NCBI RefSeq assembly: GCF_900455735.1
Contig: NZ_UAUI01000011.1
Span: 744,001 to 808,000 of the forward strand
DNA: 64,000 nt
Source of the DNA: Rhodococcus wratislaviensis
Lineage (GTDB): Bacteria; Actinomycetota; Actinomycetes; Mycobacteriales; Mycobacteriaceae
Direction of reading: 5' to 3'
Shown here: positions 15,980-25,009 of the stretch, in pieces
Position numbering within the stretch: position 1 is the first letter of the stretch
Layout: each line of letters opens with the position of its first letter
Notes under the pieces: model-generated
Told to the model about the DNA's origin: nothing
The model's input: the letters and a program-made list of their open reading frames with translations, nothing else
The model's database searches: none
Translations under genes and position numbers: made by a program

Positions 15980-17116
15980 ATGCGTTTCACCCGAGAGCAA
16001 CGAGAGTTCGCGGTCGCCGTTCGCGAGTTCTGCGACGCCGAATGCAAGACCCTCCAGCAACGTGACCTGCTGACCGAGGGCGGCACCCTGGCGAACAGCC
16101 AAGTCATCCTCGACAAGTTTGCCGGCCTCGGCTGGCTCGCCGTCTCGCTGCCGGAGGAATACGGCGGGGGCGGCGCCGGAATGGTCGAGGAATGCATCTT
16201 CCTCGAGGAATCCGCCCGCGGCCTCGCACCCATCATCGCCTACTCCACCGGACTCACCGCCGCGCAGACGTATCTGCGCTACGGCACCGAGGAACAGAAA
16301 CGCACCATCGTCGGCAACATGGCCGCAGGCAAGCTCGAGGCGATCGCCCTCAGCGAGCCCGGCGCCGGCTCCGATCTCGGTGGCGTCCGGATCAAGGCGG
16401 AACTGGTCGACGACCATTACGTCATCAACGGGCAGAAGACGTGGATCTCCGCGGCCCACATCGCCGAGCACATCCTGCTCCTCGCCCGGACCGACACGTT
16501 CGGCAACAAGCATCAGGGCCTGACCCTGTTCATGGTGCCGACCGACGCGCCCGGCCTCCAGATTCACGAGATCAAGACAATGGAAGCCCGGACCTGCAAC
16601 GACCTGTACTTCACCGACGTCGCGGTCCCGGTGAGCGCTGTCGTCGGCACACCGAACCAGGCGTGGCGCCATCTGATGCGCGGACTGAGCGTCGAACGGC
16701 TCATCATCGCGACGATGGCGCTCGGCGGCGCCCAGCGTTCGCTCGACGACCTGATCGCCTTCGTCACCGAGCGCGAGCAGTTCGGCCACAAGATCAGCAG
16801 CTTCCAGGCCATCCGGCATCGGATCGCGGACCTCGCCACGGAGATCGCCTTCGCGAAGTCCTTCGTGTACGAGGTGGCCGAGCGGATCGACGCCGGCGAG
16901 GAAGACAACCTCAACCGCGAGGGCTCGATGGCCAAGCTGAAATGCACCGAGATCGCGAAGAAGACCGCGCTCGAGGCGATGCAGATGATGGGCGGCTACG
17001 GCTACACCCGCGAATACGGCATGGAGGAACAGGTCCGCCGCTCCCTGGCGCCGCCGATCTACGGCGGTACCAACGAGATTCAGCGCGAGATCATCAGCAA
17101 GAGCCTGGGCCTGTAG
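15980..17116 (+). CDS. Acyl-CoA dehydrogenase
   Basis: FAD-linked acyl-CoA dehydrogenase, 378 aa, a full-length single-domain member. Flavin motif ALSEPGAGSDLGG at about residue 130 and C-terminal MQMMGGYGYTREYGMEEQVRR with IYGGTNEIQRE. The catalytic Glu is probably in LSVERLIIATMALGG, the helix-G position used by isovaleryl- and long-chain-type enzymes, because the MCAD position holds Gly (IYGGT). Next to a ring-opening hydrolase it could oxidise a cyclohexanecarboxyl-CoA (AliB-like) or the pimelyl-CoA product; sequence alone does not decide. Confidence 0.85.
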   Translation: MRFTREQREFAVAVREFCDAECKTLQQRDLLTEGGTLANSQVILDKFAGLGWLAVSLPEEYGGGGAGMVEECIFLEESARGLAPIIAYSTGLTAAQTYLRYGTEEQKRTIVGNMAAGKLEAIALSEPGAGSDLGGVRIKAELVDDHYVINGQKTWISAAHIAEHILLLARTDTFGNKHQGLTLFMVPTDAPGLQIHEIKTMEARTCNDLYFTDVAVPVSAVVGTPNQAWRHLMRGLSVERLIIATMALGGAQRSLDDLIAFVTEREQFGHKISSFQAIRHRIADLATEIAFAKSFVYEVAERIDAGEEDNLNREGSMAKLKCTEIAKKTALEAMQMMGGYGYTREYGMEEQVRRSLAPPIYGGTNEIQREIISKSLGL

Positions 17117-17145
17117 CCCTCGTTCCCGACCATTAGGACCAGCGC

Positions 17146-18042
17146 ATGACCACTTCTCCCTTCGCGTCCGACGCCCTCGGGGGCAAGCGCGTGCTCATCA
17201 CCGGCGGCGGCACCGGACTCGGTCGCGGTGTCGCCCGCCACCTCGTCGACCACGGCGCCGAAGTACACCTGTGGGGCCGCCGGCCCGCCGTCCTCGAAGA
17301 GGCCGCCGCGGAGGCGTCCGTCTCCCGGCCGGGCTCGGTGCACTGGCAGACCGTCGACGTCCGCAACGCCGACCTCGTGTCGTCCGCGATGGACGAGATC
17401 TGGGCGCTGCACGGCCCGCTGACGGGCGTGATCAACAACGCCGCCGCGAACTTCATCGCCCCCACCGAATCACTCAGTCCGCGTGCATTCGAGGCTGTCA
17501 CGTCGACCGTGATGAACGGATCGTTCAACACCACCCACGCCGCGGGCCGCCGCTGGATCGAGGGCGGAACCAAGGGCGTCGTCCTGTCCACCCTCACCAC
17601 CTGGGTGTGGAGCGGTTCTGCGTTCGTCGTCCCGTCCGCGATGGCGAAGGCCGCCGTGCACTCGATGACGATGTCGCTCGCCGTCGAATGGGCCCGCTAC
17701 GGCATCCGCCTCAACGCACTCGCCCCCGGACCGATCCCGACGGACTACGCGTGGGAGATGCTCAACCCGACCGAGAAGAGTGCCGTCGGCGCCACCCAGG
17801 CCGACCAGGTGCCGATGGGCCGGATGGGCACCATGGAGGAACTCGCCAACCTCACCATCTTCCTGCTGTCGGACGCCTGCGACTACCTCACCGGCCAAAC
17901 CATCGCGATGGACGGCGGCCAGATGCTCGCCGGCCCCGGCACTTTCGCCGGACTGACGTCGATGAGCAGCGAAGACTGGGCCGCCGCCCGGGAAAAGAGC
18001 AAGGCCGCCAGCGAAGCCGCGAAGGCCCAGCGCGGGGTCTGA
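17146..18042 (+). CDS. 2,4-dienoyl-CoA reductase-like SDR
   Basis: SDR of 298 aa. The cofactor motif is TGGGTGLGRG and the NAG-region motif is NNAAANFIAPTE, which is diagnostic of the 2,4-dienoyl-CoA reductase / peroxisomal enoyl-CoA reductase subgroup. As in that group the usual catalytic Tyr is replaced (PSAMAKAAV keeps only the Lys). The C-terminus carries an Ala/Lys-rich extension (EKSKAASEAAKAQRG). Such enzymes deal with double bonds left by ring opening or unsaturated side chains. It follows the acyl-CoA dehydrogenase by 29 bases, and a hairpin follows. Confidence 0.8.
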   Translation: MTTSPFASDALGGKRVLITGGGTGLGRGVARHLVDHGAEVHLWGRRPAVLEEAAAEASVSRPGSVHWQTVDVRNADLVSSAMDEIWALHGPLTGVINNAAANFIAPTESLSPRAFEAVTSTVMNGSFNTTHAAGRRWIEGGTKGVVLSTLTTWVWSGSAFVVPSAMAKAAVHSMTMSLAVEWARYGIRLNALAPGPIPTDYAWEMLNPTEKSAVGATQADQVPMGRMGTMEELANLTIFLLSDACDYLTGQTIAMDGGQMLAGPGTFAGLTSMSSEDWAAAREKSKAASEAAKAQRGV

Positions 18043-18058
18043 CCCACACCCGTACGAG

Positions 18059-18099
18059 GAAGGCCTGCCGACGAGACTCGCGTCCGTCGGCGGGCCTTC
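18059..18099 (+). terminator. Hairpin after the dienoyl-CoA-reductase-like gene
   Basis: GAAGGCCTGCCGAC (18059-18072) pairs with GTCGGCGGGCCTTC (18086-18099) with a single G-U pair, loop of 13 bases, followed by TCCTGTCTGTCC. It lies between this gene and the thioesterase at 18121, whose ribosome site GGAGG comes just after it, so it may act as terminator or attenuator. Confidence 0.6.
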
Positions 18100-18120
18100 T
18101 CCTGTCTGTCCAGGAGGGAC

Positions 18121-18930
18121 ATGACCATCGAGGACGTCACCGCACTCCCGTTCGTCGCGACCGGTGTCGAAGCACTGTTCCGAGTAACACCCGTGACCGG
18201 CGACGCCACCCACGGCAAGTCCACGATGACGACCGGACCGTGGATGGCCGATGAGCGCGGACTGCCGTGCCGCGGCGCACTCGGTGTGCTGATGGACGAC
18301 GTGACGGGATATCCGATCACCGCCCGCGCCCCGGCCGGGCACTGGTCCGTCACGACGGAACTTCACCTGGACTTCTCCCGCAGCCCTGCACTCGACGGTT
18401 CGGTCCTGCAGGCGGAAAGCCACGTCGTCACCGAAGATCCCGACGGGGGGCTGGCAACCAGCCGGGTCGTCGACGAGTCCGGACGGGTCGTTGCGCTCGC
18501 AAGCGCCCGCCTCCGATTCGTCGCCGCCGACATGCCAACGGGTTCGGTGCCCGACCACGTCGCTCCAGTCCGAATGAACGCGACCTCGATCATCGAACTG
18601 CTCGGTGCGCACCACCGAAGGGACAACGCCGCTGCCGGCCTCGAACTCGAACCGTCGGAGTCGCTCCGCAATCCGCTGGGCAACGTCCACGGCGGGGTCC
18701 TGCTGTGCGCCTCCGAGCTCGCCGGCCACTCCGCGGTGACACCACATGCCGAATTCCAGACGACGTCCATCGCCATGGCGTTCGTACGGCCCTGCCCGGG
18801 CACCGAGCCGATCACCTTCGCCCCCAGAATGATCTACCGCGGCCGTACCTTCGCCGTAGTTCAGGTAGTCGGACGCAATCCATCCGGAAAGACCTGCACC
18901 ACAGCGACGGTCACGTGTCATCGCATGTGA
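18121..18930 (+). CDS. Double-hotdog PaaI-like thioesterase
   Basis: A 269-residue protein with two hotdog-like halves. The first contains LPCRGALGVLMDDVTGYPITA and WSVTTELHLDFSR; the second ends in NPLGNVHGGVLLCASELAGHSAV, with the HGG(V/L) motif of PaaI-type acyl-CoA thioesterases and typical Mycobacterium/Rhodococcus spacing. It would hydrolyse a pathway acyl-CoA. GGAGG 5 bases before ATG gives a strong start. Tail to tail with the broken ligase on the other strand. Confidence 0.75.
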   Translation: MTIEDVTALPFVATGVEALFRVTPVTGDATHGKSTMTTGPWMADERGLPCRGALGVLMDDVTGYPITARAPAGHWSVTTELHLDFSRSPALDGSVLQAESHVVTEDPDGGLATSRVVDESGRVVALASARLRFVAADMPTGSVPDHVAPVRMNATSIIELLGAHHRRDNAAAGLELEPSESLRNPLGNVHGGVLLCASELAGHSAVTPHAEFQTTSIAMAFVRPCPGTEPITFAPRMIYRGRTFAVVQVVGRNPSGKTCTTATVTCHRM

Positions 18931-18949
18931 CCGGCCGCTGCGCCGGCGA

Positions 18950-20025
18950 TCAGGCGCCGGTGCCACTCATCGCACGCGATTCGTGCTCGAGGACCTTCCC
19001 GGTCGTGTTCCGCGGGAGTAGGTCGACGATGCGCAGTTCGAGCGGCAACTTGTACCGGGCCAGTGCGGCACCGGCGAACTCTCGCAGCTCCTCCAACTCC
19101 AGTCGCGCGCCCGGCACGGGGACGACAACCACCACCACCCGTTCTCCCCAGCGATCGTTGGGGGCGCCGATCACCGCGACCTCGGCAATGGCCGGATGGC
19201 CGTACAGCACGCTCTCGACCTCTGCGGGGTAGAAGTTCTCGCCACCACTGATGATCATGTCCTCGAGCCGGCCCGCCATTTTGTAGTAGCCGTCCTCGTC
19301 CTGGTAGGCGACGTCACCGGTGCGCAACCAGCCATCCGGGCCAAGTGCGGCGGCAGTTTCCTCGGCCATGTTCCAGTATCCCGGGGTCACGGTGTCGCCG
19401 CGCACGCAGAGTTCTCCGCGCGCACCGGGCGTCGTCACCACGTCGCCGTCGGCGTCGATCAGACGGGCCTCGTTCAGCATGCCGGCGGTGCCGCAGGGAC
19501 CCCAGCTTGTCGAGCGCGCGATCGGTGCCCCGGAACGTCGCTCCGGTCGCCGCCTCGGTGAGACCCCAGCACTGGCTGACGGGAATGCCCCGTGCCCCAT
19601 ACAGCCGCAACATCGGTTCCGGGACAGGCGCTGCACCCGCGACGATGATACGGACGCTGGACAAGTCGGCGGTGTCGAAACGCTCGCGTTTTGCTCGTGA
19701 ACATCATGGCCGGCACCATGAACAGCGACGTCACCCGATATCGCTCGATGTCGTCGAGCAGTGTCCCCGCGTCGAGTGGCGCCGACGTGAGCGCCGCATG
19801 TTCGGCGTTGTAGTTCACCGCCAGCATCCAGTTGACGTTGCTGGCCCACAGGTTTCGGTGTGTCAGTATCGCGCCCTTCGGCCTTCCCGTGGTTCCTGAG
19901 GTGTACAGGATCGGGGCGGGCGAATCTGCGTCGAGGCGACTTCGCCCACATGGCAGGGCCGCTGCGCCGGCAGGTCGTCGATTCCTTCCCAGCCGTCCCT
20001 GCCTGAGACAGCCTTGCCGCAGAGG
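18950..20025 (-). pseudogene. Broken, 5'-truncated acyl-CoA ligase
   Basis: Remains of an AMP-forming acyl-CoA synthetase read in three frames. The first part carries the AMP-binding loop YTSGTTGRPKGAILTHRN (about 19850-19905). The middle has IIVAGAAPVPEPMLRLYG and QCWGLTEAATG. The last has GELCVRGDTVTPGYWNM, DGWLRTGDVAY, the hinge RLEDMIISGGENFYPAEVE and the C-terminal TGKVLEHE. Frame breaks fall near 19497 (one extra base in a GGG run), near 19690 (one extra base in a TTTT run) and near 19940. The N-terminal 150 or so residues are missing; the reading runs into a stop at the end of the kinase gene. Two breaks are in homopolymers, so sequencing error could explain part of the damage, but not the missing N-terminus. 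Confidence 0.85.
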
Positions 20026-21060
20026 TCAGACCACGGACTGTGTCAGCCCTGCCGCGCGGTGGGCGGCGTCGAGGAAGGCACGCACGAGTGCCCCGTCGCG
20101 GTAATACTGATCGCCGACTCCGGCGACGGCGCGGCGGCGCCCGTACTCGTACAGCACCGCCAGCTTCCACAGGGCCAGTGCGGTGTACCAGTTCAGGTTC
20201 GACAGGTCGGCGCCGGTGGCGGCCGCGTATCGCTGGGCGAGTTCGTCGCGGGTCGGGTAGCCGTCCTCGAGCACCGCGACGCCGAGGTCCTCGGTGGGTG
20301 TGCGCTGCTCCCCCTCGACGGGATACGACGCGAGGAAGTACCCCAGATCGAAGAGCGGGTCACCGATCGTCGCGAGCTCCCAGTCCAGCACTGCGGCAAT
20401 ACGTCCCGGTGAGTCAGGGGCGAGAATAACGTTGCCGATGCGGTAGTCGTTGTGGATGATCGACGCACCGGATTCGGCGGGCACATTGGCGCCGAGCCAC
20501 GCGTCGATGTCCGCGAACTCCGGCGGCGGCGTCCCGTCCTCGGCCGCCACCAATTTGCCCATGCGTCGCAGGTGACGCTCGTTGAATCCCTCCGGACGAC
20601 CCAGATCACCCAGCCCGGCAGCCTGCCAGTCCACCGCATGCAGTGCCGCGAGGGTGTCGATCAACGCCTCACCGATGCGACGGCGGTCCGCGGGCGCGCT
20701 CAACGCCGGCGGTGTCTCGGTGGTGACCACCGGACCCGCGACGTAGTCCATCACGTAGAACGGGACATCGAGTACGTCACCGGTCTGACCGACGGCGAGG
20801 ACGTCCGCCACCGGCACACCACTGCCCGCAAGGCCCCCGACGAGGCGCGCCTCCCGCAGCATGTCGTGGGCGCCCGGCGGAACCGGCGGAGGCGGGGGAC
20901 GGCGGACGATCACCTGACGGACCCCGTCGGACACCAGGAACGTCAAGTTCGAATGCCCGTCGCCGATCCGGGAAGTCGTGAGCGTGCCATCGGTGATGCC
21001 CCGATCGCGCAGGAACGACTCCAGCGCACCGAGCGTGTCGGGCGTCCAGTCCCAGGTCAT
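20026..21060 (-). CDS. APH-family phosphotransferase (ACAD10/11-kinase-like)
   Basis: Second kinase-fold phosphotransferase of the window, 344 aa. It has the N-terminal GDGHSNLTFLV glycine-rich strand, IVRRPPPPPVPPGAHDMLRE typical of the acyl-CoA-linked subgroup, the catalytic HNDYRIGNV and the metal site VLDWELATIGDPLFDLGY. This subgroup matches the kinase half of ACAD10/11 rather than antibiotic kinases. Known relatives phosphorylate 4-hydroxyacyl-CoAs. It ends an operon with two crotonases, and its 3' end adjoins the broken ligase. Confidence 0.82.
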   Translation of the reverse strand: MTWDWTPDTLGALESFLRDRGITDGTLTTSRIGDGHSNLTFLVSDGVRQVIVRRPPPPPVPPGAHDMLREARLVGGLAGSGVPVADVLAVGQTGDVLDVPFYVMDYVAGPVVTTETPPALSAPADRRRIGEALIDTLAALHAVDWQAAGLGDLGRPEGFNERHLRRMGKLVAAEDGTPPPEFADIDAWLGANVPAESGASIIHNDYRIGNVILAPDSPGRIAAVLDWELATIGDPLFDLGYFLASYPVEGEQRTPTEDLGVAVLEDGYPTRDELAQRYAAATGADLSNLNWYTALALWKLAVLYEYGRRRAVAGVGDQYYRDGALVRAFLDAAHRAAGLTQSVV

Positions 21061-21096
21061 GCGCTCGCCTCCATCCGTGTTCTCATTCGTTGATAC

Positions 21097-21957
21097 CTAT
21101 TGGCCTGTGAAGCGCGGTTCCCGCTTCTCTTTGAACGCCGCGAGCGCCTCCGGCATATCTGCGCAGCGGGTGAGCAGCGCCTGTCCTCGGTTCTCCAACT
21201 CCAGGGCCGCGGAGTAGGACGTGACTTCCTGGTTCCGCTGCAGAGCCCGCTTCGACATCCGGACGCCGCCCGGGGAGTTCGAGGCAATGGCCTCGGCCAC
21301 CGCGACGGCCTCGTCGAACAGGTCCTCGCTCGGCACAACTCGGTTCGCCAACCCGATTCGGGCAGCTTCCTCGGCGCCGACGAAGCGTGCCGTGTACGCA
21401 ATTTCCGCCGCCCGGCCCGGCCCGACGAGCCGGGTGAGCTTCCACGACGTGCCCAGTTCGCCGACGGACAGGCCGACTTTGACGAACGCCGCGTTGAACT
21501 TCGCCGTCGGCGCTACGAGGCGGATGTCGGCGGCGAGCGCGAGAGCCATCCCGCCTCCCGCCGCGGCACCGTGAATCGCCGCGATCACGGGGAACGGCAG
21601 GTGGTACAGCGCCGCCAATCCGCCGGTCGCGGTCTCCTGGAACCGCAGGAACTCGCGCACACCCATTTCGGTGATGACGTGGATCTCGTCCAGATCGAAC
21701 CCCGCACAGAACACCCGGTCGCCCGCGCCACGGATGATCAACGCCCGGGCGTCCGTGTCACGCAACGCGTACGCGGCGGTGTTGAACTCCTCGAACATCT
21801 TCACGGTCATCGAGTTCATCCGGTCCGGCCGGTCGATCGTGAGGACGGCGATCTTGCCCTCGATCACCTCGAGGGTGAGGGTCTCCAGCTGGGGCGGCGT
21901 GTAGTTGCTCAGCACCGCTGTATTCTCCCGCGTTTCCGTCTGCGTCATGCCGGTCAC
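21097..21957 (-). CDS. Enoyl-CoA hydratase/isomerase family protein
   Basis: Crotonase-fold protein, 286 aa. It has AGFDLDEIHV for the oxyanion-hole loop and HGAAAGGGMALALAADIRL. The usual catalytic Glu positions are replaced (GGGMAL, then FVKVGLSVGELGTSWKLTR, in place of the E-rich LPEV motif), so it may be an isomerase, hydrolase or lyase instead of a hydratase. The start is GTG at 21957 in a GTGA overlap with the upstream crotonase; ATG at 21948 is the alternative. It is similar to its neighbour at 21954-22763, so the pair probably arose by duplication. Confidence 0.8.
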   Translation of the reverse strand: MTGMTQTETRENTAVLSNYTPPQLETLTLEVIEGKIAVLTIDRPDRMNSMTVKMFEEFNTAAYALRDTDARALIIRGAGDRVFCAGFDLDEIHVITEMGVREFLRFQETATGGLAALYHLPFPVIAAIHGAAAGGGMALALAADIRLVAPTAKFNAAFVKVGLSVGELGTSWKLTRLVGPGRAAEIAYTARFVGAEEAARIGLANRVVPSEDLFDEAVAVAEAIASNSPGGVRMSKRALQRNQEVTSYSAALELENRGQALLTRCADMPEALAAFKEKREPRFTGQ

Positions 21958-22763
21958 CGCCCCGTGAACTTCGGGTTGCGCTTTTCCTTGAACGCGGCCA
22001 GGGCTTCGGGCATGTCCTCGCCGCGGGTGAGCAGTGCCTGACCGCGGTTCTCCAGTTCGAGCGCCGCCGCGTACGACGACACCTCCATGTTCGCGTGCAG
22101 CGCTCGCTTCGACAGCTGCACTCCGGCAGGGGAATTCGCGCTGATCAGCCGGGCCATGGCGAGCGCCTCGTCGAGCAGCGACTCGGCCGGAACGACCGCG
22201 TTCAGCAGCCCGAGGGACTCGGCCTCGACGGCCTCGATGAAGCGGCCGGTGTAGGCGAACTCCGCTGCCCGCGCGGGACCGATGAGCCGGGGCAGGTGCC
22301 AGGATGCGCCCAGGTCGCCGGCCGAGAGACCGATCCGCACGAACGCCGCGTTGAAGCGCGCCGCCGGCGAACCGATCCGGATGTCGGCGGCGAGGGACAG
22401 GGACAGCCCACCGCCGGCGGCCGCACCGTTGACCGCCGCGATCACCGGGACGCGGATACTGCGGATCGCCGCGAGTGCCCGCGCCGCCAGTTCTTGCTGG
22501 TCGAGCATGCCCATCGGCGTCAGTGACGACAGCCCCTCGGCGTCGTCGAGGTCGAATCCCCCGCAGAACGCCTTACCGGCGCCGGTGAGGATCACGACCC
22601 GCAGGTCGTGCTCGTGATCCAGCTGCAGCGCAACCTTCTCCAGTTCGACGAACATGGTGTTCGTCATCGAGTTCATCCGTTCGGGGCGATTCAACGTCAC
22701 GACGGCGATGCCGGGTTCCGGCCGCTCGAGCGTGAACGTCTCCCATGTGGTGGGCTCGGTCAC
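21954..22763 (-). CDS. Enoyl-CoA hydratase/isomerase family protein
   Basis: Crotonase-fold protein of 269 aa, paralogous to the next gene: both have NRPERMNSM/DRPDRMNSM, FCGGFDLDD or FCAGFDLDE, NGAAAGGGLSLSLAADIR and FVRIGLSAGDLGASWHLPRL. As there, the standard catalytic glutamates are not at the expected places. The GTG start at 22763 has an excellent AAGGAG ribosome site 7 bases away. The GTGA overlap couples it to the downstream crotonase, suggesting that both act together, perhaps as a heteromer. Confidence 0.8.
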   Translation of the reverse strand: MTEPTTWETFTLERPEPGIAVVTLNRPERMNSMTNTMFVELEKVALQLDHEHDLRVVILTGAGKAFCGGFDLDDAEGLSSLTPMGMLDQQELAARALAAIRSIRVPVIAAVNGAAAGGGLSLSLAADIRIGSPAARFNAAFVRIGLSAGDLGASWHLPRLIGPARAAEFAYTGRFIEAVEAESLGLLNAVVPAESLLDEALAMARLISANSPAGVQLSKRALHANMEVSSYAAALELENRGQALLTRGEDMPEALAAFKEKRNPKFTGR

Positions 22764-22818
22764 GAGTTCACTCCTTCTCAAGTTCGGCGATCCCAGGTGA
22801 TCGCCGTCAGTGTGTGGT

Positions 22819-22837
22819 CCGGGCGTCTCGCGCCCGG
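22819..22837 (-). terminator. Short GC hairpin after the CaiB gene
   Basis: CCGGGCG (22819-22825) pairs with CGCCCGG (22831-22837), five-base loop, directly downstream of the minus-strand CoA-transferase and upstream of the crotonase pair. It may be a weak terminator or an intercistronic stem; the crotonase start follows 56 bases later. Confidence 0.4.
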
Positions 22838-22841
22838 CAGG

Positions 22842-24032
22842 TCAGGTCGCTGCGGCGGCCTCGCGCACCGCACCCGAGCGCAGCCAGTCGGCGACGCGGC
22901 CCGAGGCGATCCCCCAGTCGGTCAGGATTTCGGTGGTGTGTTCGCCCGGCGCCGGCGGACGGCGGTCCACCGCGGCAGCCGTGCGACTGAATCGCGGCGC
23001 GGGCGCGGGCTGAACGAGCCCGTCGACCTCGACGAACGTGCCGCGCGCGACGTTGTGCGGGTGCGCCGGCGCCTCAGCGACGTCGAGGACGGGCGCGATG
23101 CAGGGCGTGAGTCCCTCGGCGGCGTCGAGCCAGTCGGCGAGAGTGCGACCTCGCACGGCGTCGGCGAAGATCTTCTTCATCTGCGGCCACTGCGATCGGT
23201 CGTTCTGGTCCGGGAGGTCGTCGGGCAGGTCCAGCAGCGCGACGAGGTCGGCGTAGAAGTGCGGTTCCATCGCGCCGACGGCCAGCCACTTGCCGTCCGC
23301 CGTCTCGTAGGCGTCGTAATAGGGCGCGCCGCCGTCGACGAGGTTGGTGCCGCGCTCACCGTTCCACACCCCGGTCTGCGCGAACCCGAAGAACGGCGTC
23401 GCGAGGAGTGCGGCACCCTCGACCATCGCGGCGTCAATCACCTGTCCGAGCCCCGAGCGCTGCCTCTCGAACAGCGCCGACAGGACGCCCAGAGCGAGAA
23501 CCATTCCCCCGCCACCGAAGTCACCGATCAGACTGAGCGGCGGGGTCGGCGGCTGGCCTTGGCGTCCGATCATGGACAGGGAGCCACTGAGCGCTACGTA
23601 GTTGATGTCGTGTCCGACATGCTGGGCGAGCGGTCCGTCCTGCCCGAAACCGGTCATACGACCGTAGATCAGCCCGGGGTTCCGTGCGGCGCAGTCGTCC
23701 GGTCCGATGCCCAGTCGCTCGGCAACTCCGGGACGGAAGCCCTCGATCAGGACGTCGGCGTCCTCGACGAGCGACAACACCACCTCTGCACCCTCCGGGT
23801 GTTTGAGGTCGACGGCGAGTGAGCGACGGCCCCGGTGCAGCAGTTCGGCGCGGAAGTCGGCGTTCGGGCCGACCAACCCGGCACCGACGGCACGGTCCAC
23901 GCGAATCACGTCGGCGCCGAGATCTGCAAGGAGCATGGCGCAGAACGGCCCGGGGCCGATCGAACCGATCTCCACCACCTTCAGTCCCGACAGCGGTCCG
24001 GTGAACGAGCGTTTCACGCTGCCCTGCGCCAT
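22842..24032 (-). CDS. CaiB/BaiF-family (family III) CoA-transferase
   Basis: Formyl-CoA transferase / alpha-methylacyl-CoA racemase superfamily protein, 396 aa. N-terminal GLKVVEIGSIGPGPFCAMLLADLGADVIRVDR, then NFRAELLHRGRRSLAVDLK, and GRMTGFGQDGPLAQHVGHDINY, where the Asp of GHDINY matches the catalytic aspartate region of the family. The GGGGM loop (DFGGGGMVLAL) is present. It could move CoA between acids or epimerise a 2-methylacyl-CoA; the N-terminus resembles racemase-type members. A candidate operator stands 23 bases before the ATG. Confidence 0.82.
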   Translation of the reverse strand: MAQGSVKRSFTGPLSGLKVVEIGSIGPGPFCAMLLADLGADVIRVDRAVGAGLVGPNADFRAELLHRGRRSLAVDLKHPEGAEVVLSLVEDADVLIEGFRPGVAERLGIGPDDCAARNPGLIYGRMTGFGQDGPLAQHVGHDINYVALSGSLSMIGRQGQPPTPPLSLIGDFGGGGMVLALGVLSALFERQRSGLGQVIDAAMVEGAALLATPFFGFAQTGVWNGERGTNLVDGGAPYYDAYETADGKWLAVGAMEPHFYADLVALLDLPDDLPDQNDRSQWPQMKKIFADAVRGRTLADWLDAAEGLTPCIAPVLDVAEAPAHPHNVARGTFVEVDGLVQPAPAPRFSRTAAAVDRRPPAPGEHTTEILTDWGIASGRVADWLRSGAVREAAAAT

Positions 24033-25004
24033 CTACCCGCCTCCCGTCGCTCTTTGGTCCGATAATAATACCTTGGAACCGTTCATGGTGGAATCCCCGG
24101 ACGGTCGCTTTCGAGCGTATGCACTGACGACCAGCACGACCGACAGCAGAACCACCGCTCCCCCGACCACCAGCGCGGGAGTGACGGGCTCGGACAGCAC
24201 GACCGATCCGAGCGCCACAGCCACCAGCGGATTCACATACGTATGGGTGGCAACCAGCGGCAGTGGCGCGTGGTGCAGTAGCCACGCGTATGCGGTGAAC
24301 CCGACGATCGAGCCGAACACCACGAGGTAGCCGAACGCACCCCATGCCCGGGGTCCGATGGCACCGTCCAGGCGTTCTCCCGTCGCGACCGAGGCGAACG
24401 CCATCGCCGCGCCCGCCGCCAGAAGCTGATACATCGCACTGACATACACGTCGTGGGGCAGCCAGATCCGCGGCTTGATCCACGACCCGAACGACCACGA
24501 GAGACTGGACAGCACGATGACGGCCACACCCACGAGCGGGAGTCCGGACCGGTCACCACCGTGCGGCAGCACCAGGATTGCCAGACCGATCAGCCCCACA
24601 CCGACGCCGGCCAGCTCCAGAACCTGCGGTCGGTCGCCGGACAGGGCGCGATAGATGCAGATCCACAGCGGCACCATCGCGACGAGAAGTGCCGTCACCC
24701 CGGAGGGCACTCCGTGCAGCTGGCCCACCGAGGTCAGGCCGTTGCCGCAGGCAAGCAACAGCACACCCAGGAACGCGGCACCCGCCGTTTCCCGCCCGGT
24801 GAGGCGCAGCCGCCGCCAGCCGCCGCGACAGGCCAGGAAGGCGGCCATCAACGCGGCGGCGAGCACGAACCGTGCGCCCATCGAGCCGAGCGGCGGAACC
24901 TCTTCGATCACCAGGCGGATCGCGAGGTAGATCGACCCCCAGATCACGTAGACGAGGAAGAGGGCGAGCGCGATCGCACCCCTTCCGGCACGCCCGGACG
25001 ACAC
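24033..25004 (-). CDS. EamA/DMT-family transporter
   Basis: Integral membrane protein of about 323 aa with ten hydrophobic segments in two five-helix EamA repeats. Repeat 1 begins ALFLVYVIWGSIYLAIRLVI; repeat 2 starts near VGVAVIVLSSLSWSFGSWI and contains HTYVNPLVAVALGSVVLSEP, a hallmark end of the family. Function is usually metabolite export. The start is taken as GTG 25004, five bases after the stop of the enoyl-CoA hydratase; no clear ribosome site, so translational coupling is likely. Its stop is one base from the CaiB start codon. Confidence 0.8.
   Translation of the reverse strand: MSSGRAGRGAIALALFLVYVIWGSIYLAIRLVIEEVPPLGSMGARFVLAAALMAAFLACRGGWRRLRLTGRETAGAAFLGVLLLACGNGLTSVGQLHGVPSGVTALLVAMVPLWICIYRALSGDRPQVLELAGVGVGLIGLAILVLPHGGDRSGLPLVGVAVIVLSSLSWSFGSWIKPRIWLPHDVYVSAMYQLLAAGAAMAFASVATGERLDGAIGPRAWGAFGYLVVFGSIVGFTAYAWLLHHAPLPLVATHTYVNPLVAVALGSVVLSEPVTPALVVGGAVVLLSVVLVVSAYARKRPSGDSTMNGSKVLLSDQRATGGG
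24055..24065. promoter_or_regulatory. Candidate operator before the CaiB gene
   Basis: TGGTCCGATAA with an adjacent AT-rich tract (ATAATAATACC) resembles the site at 25892. On the minus strand the tract TATTATTAT offers a -10 box for the CaiB gene, followed by the operator half-site and the start at 24032. It overlaps the end of the EamA gene. Only one half of the palindrome is good, so this is a weak member. Confidence 0.35.
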
Positions 25005-25009
25005 GACGC

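Noticed and set aside
20023..20033. AGGTCAGACCA as a further regulon operator
   Set aside because: It matches the core perfectly but overlaps the last codons of the kinase gene, and the gene it would control is a pseudogene. Kept only as a remark.
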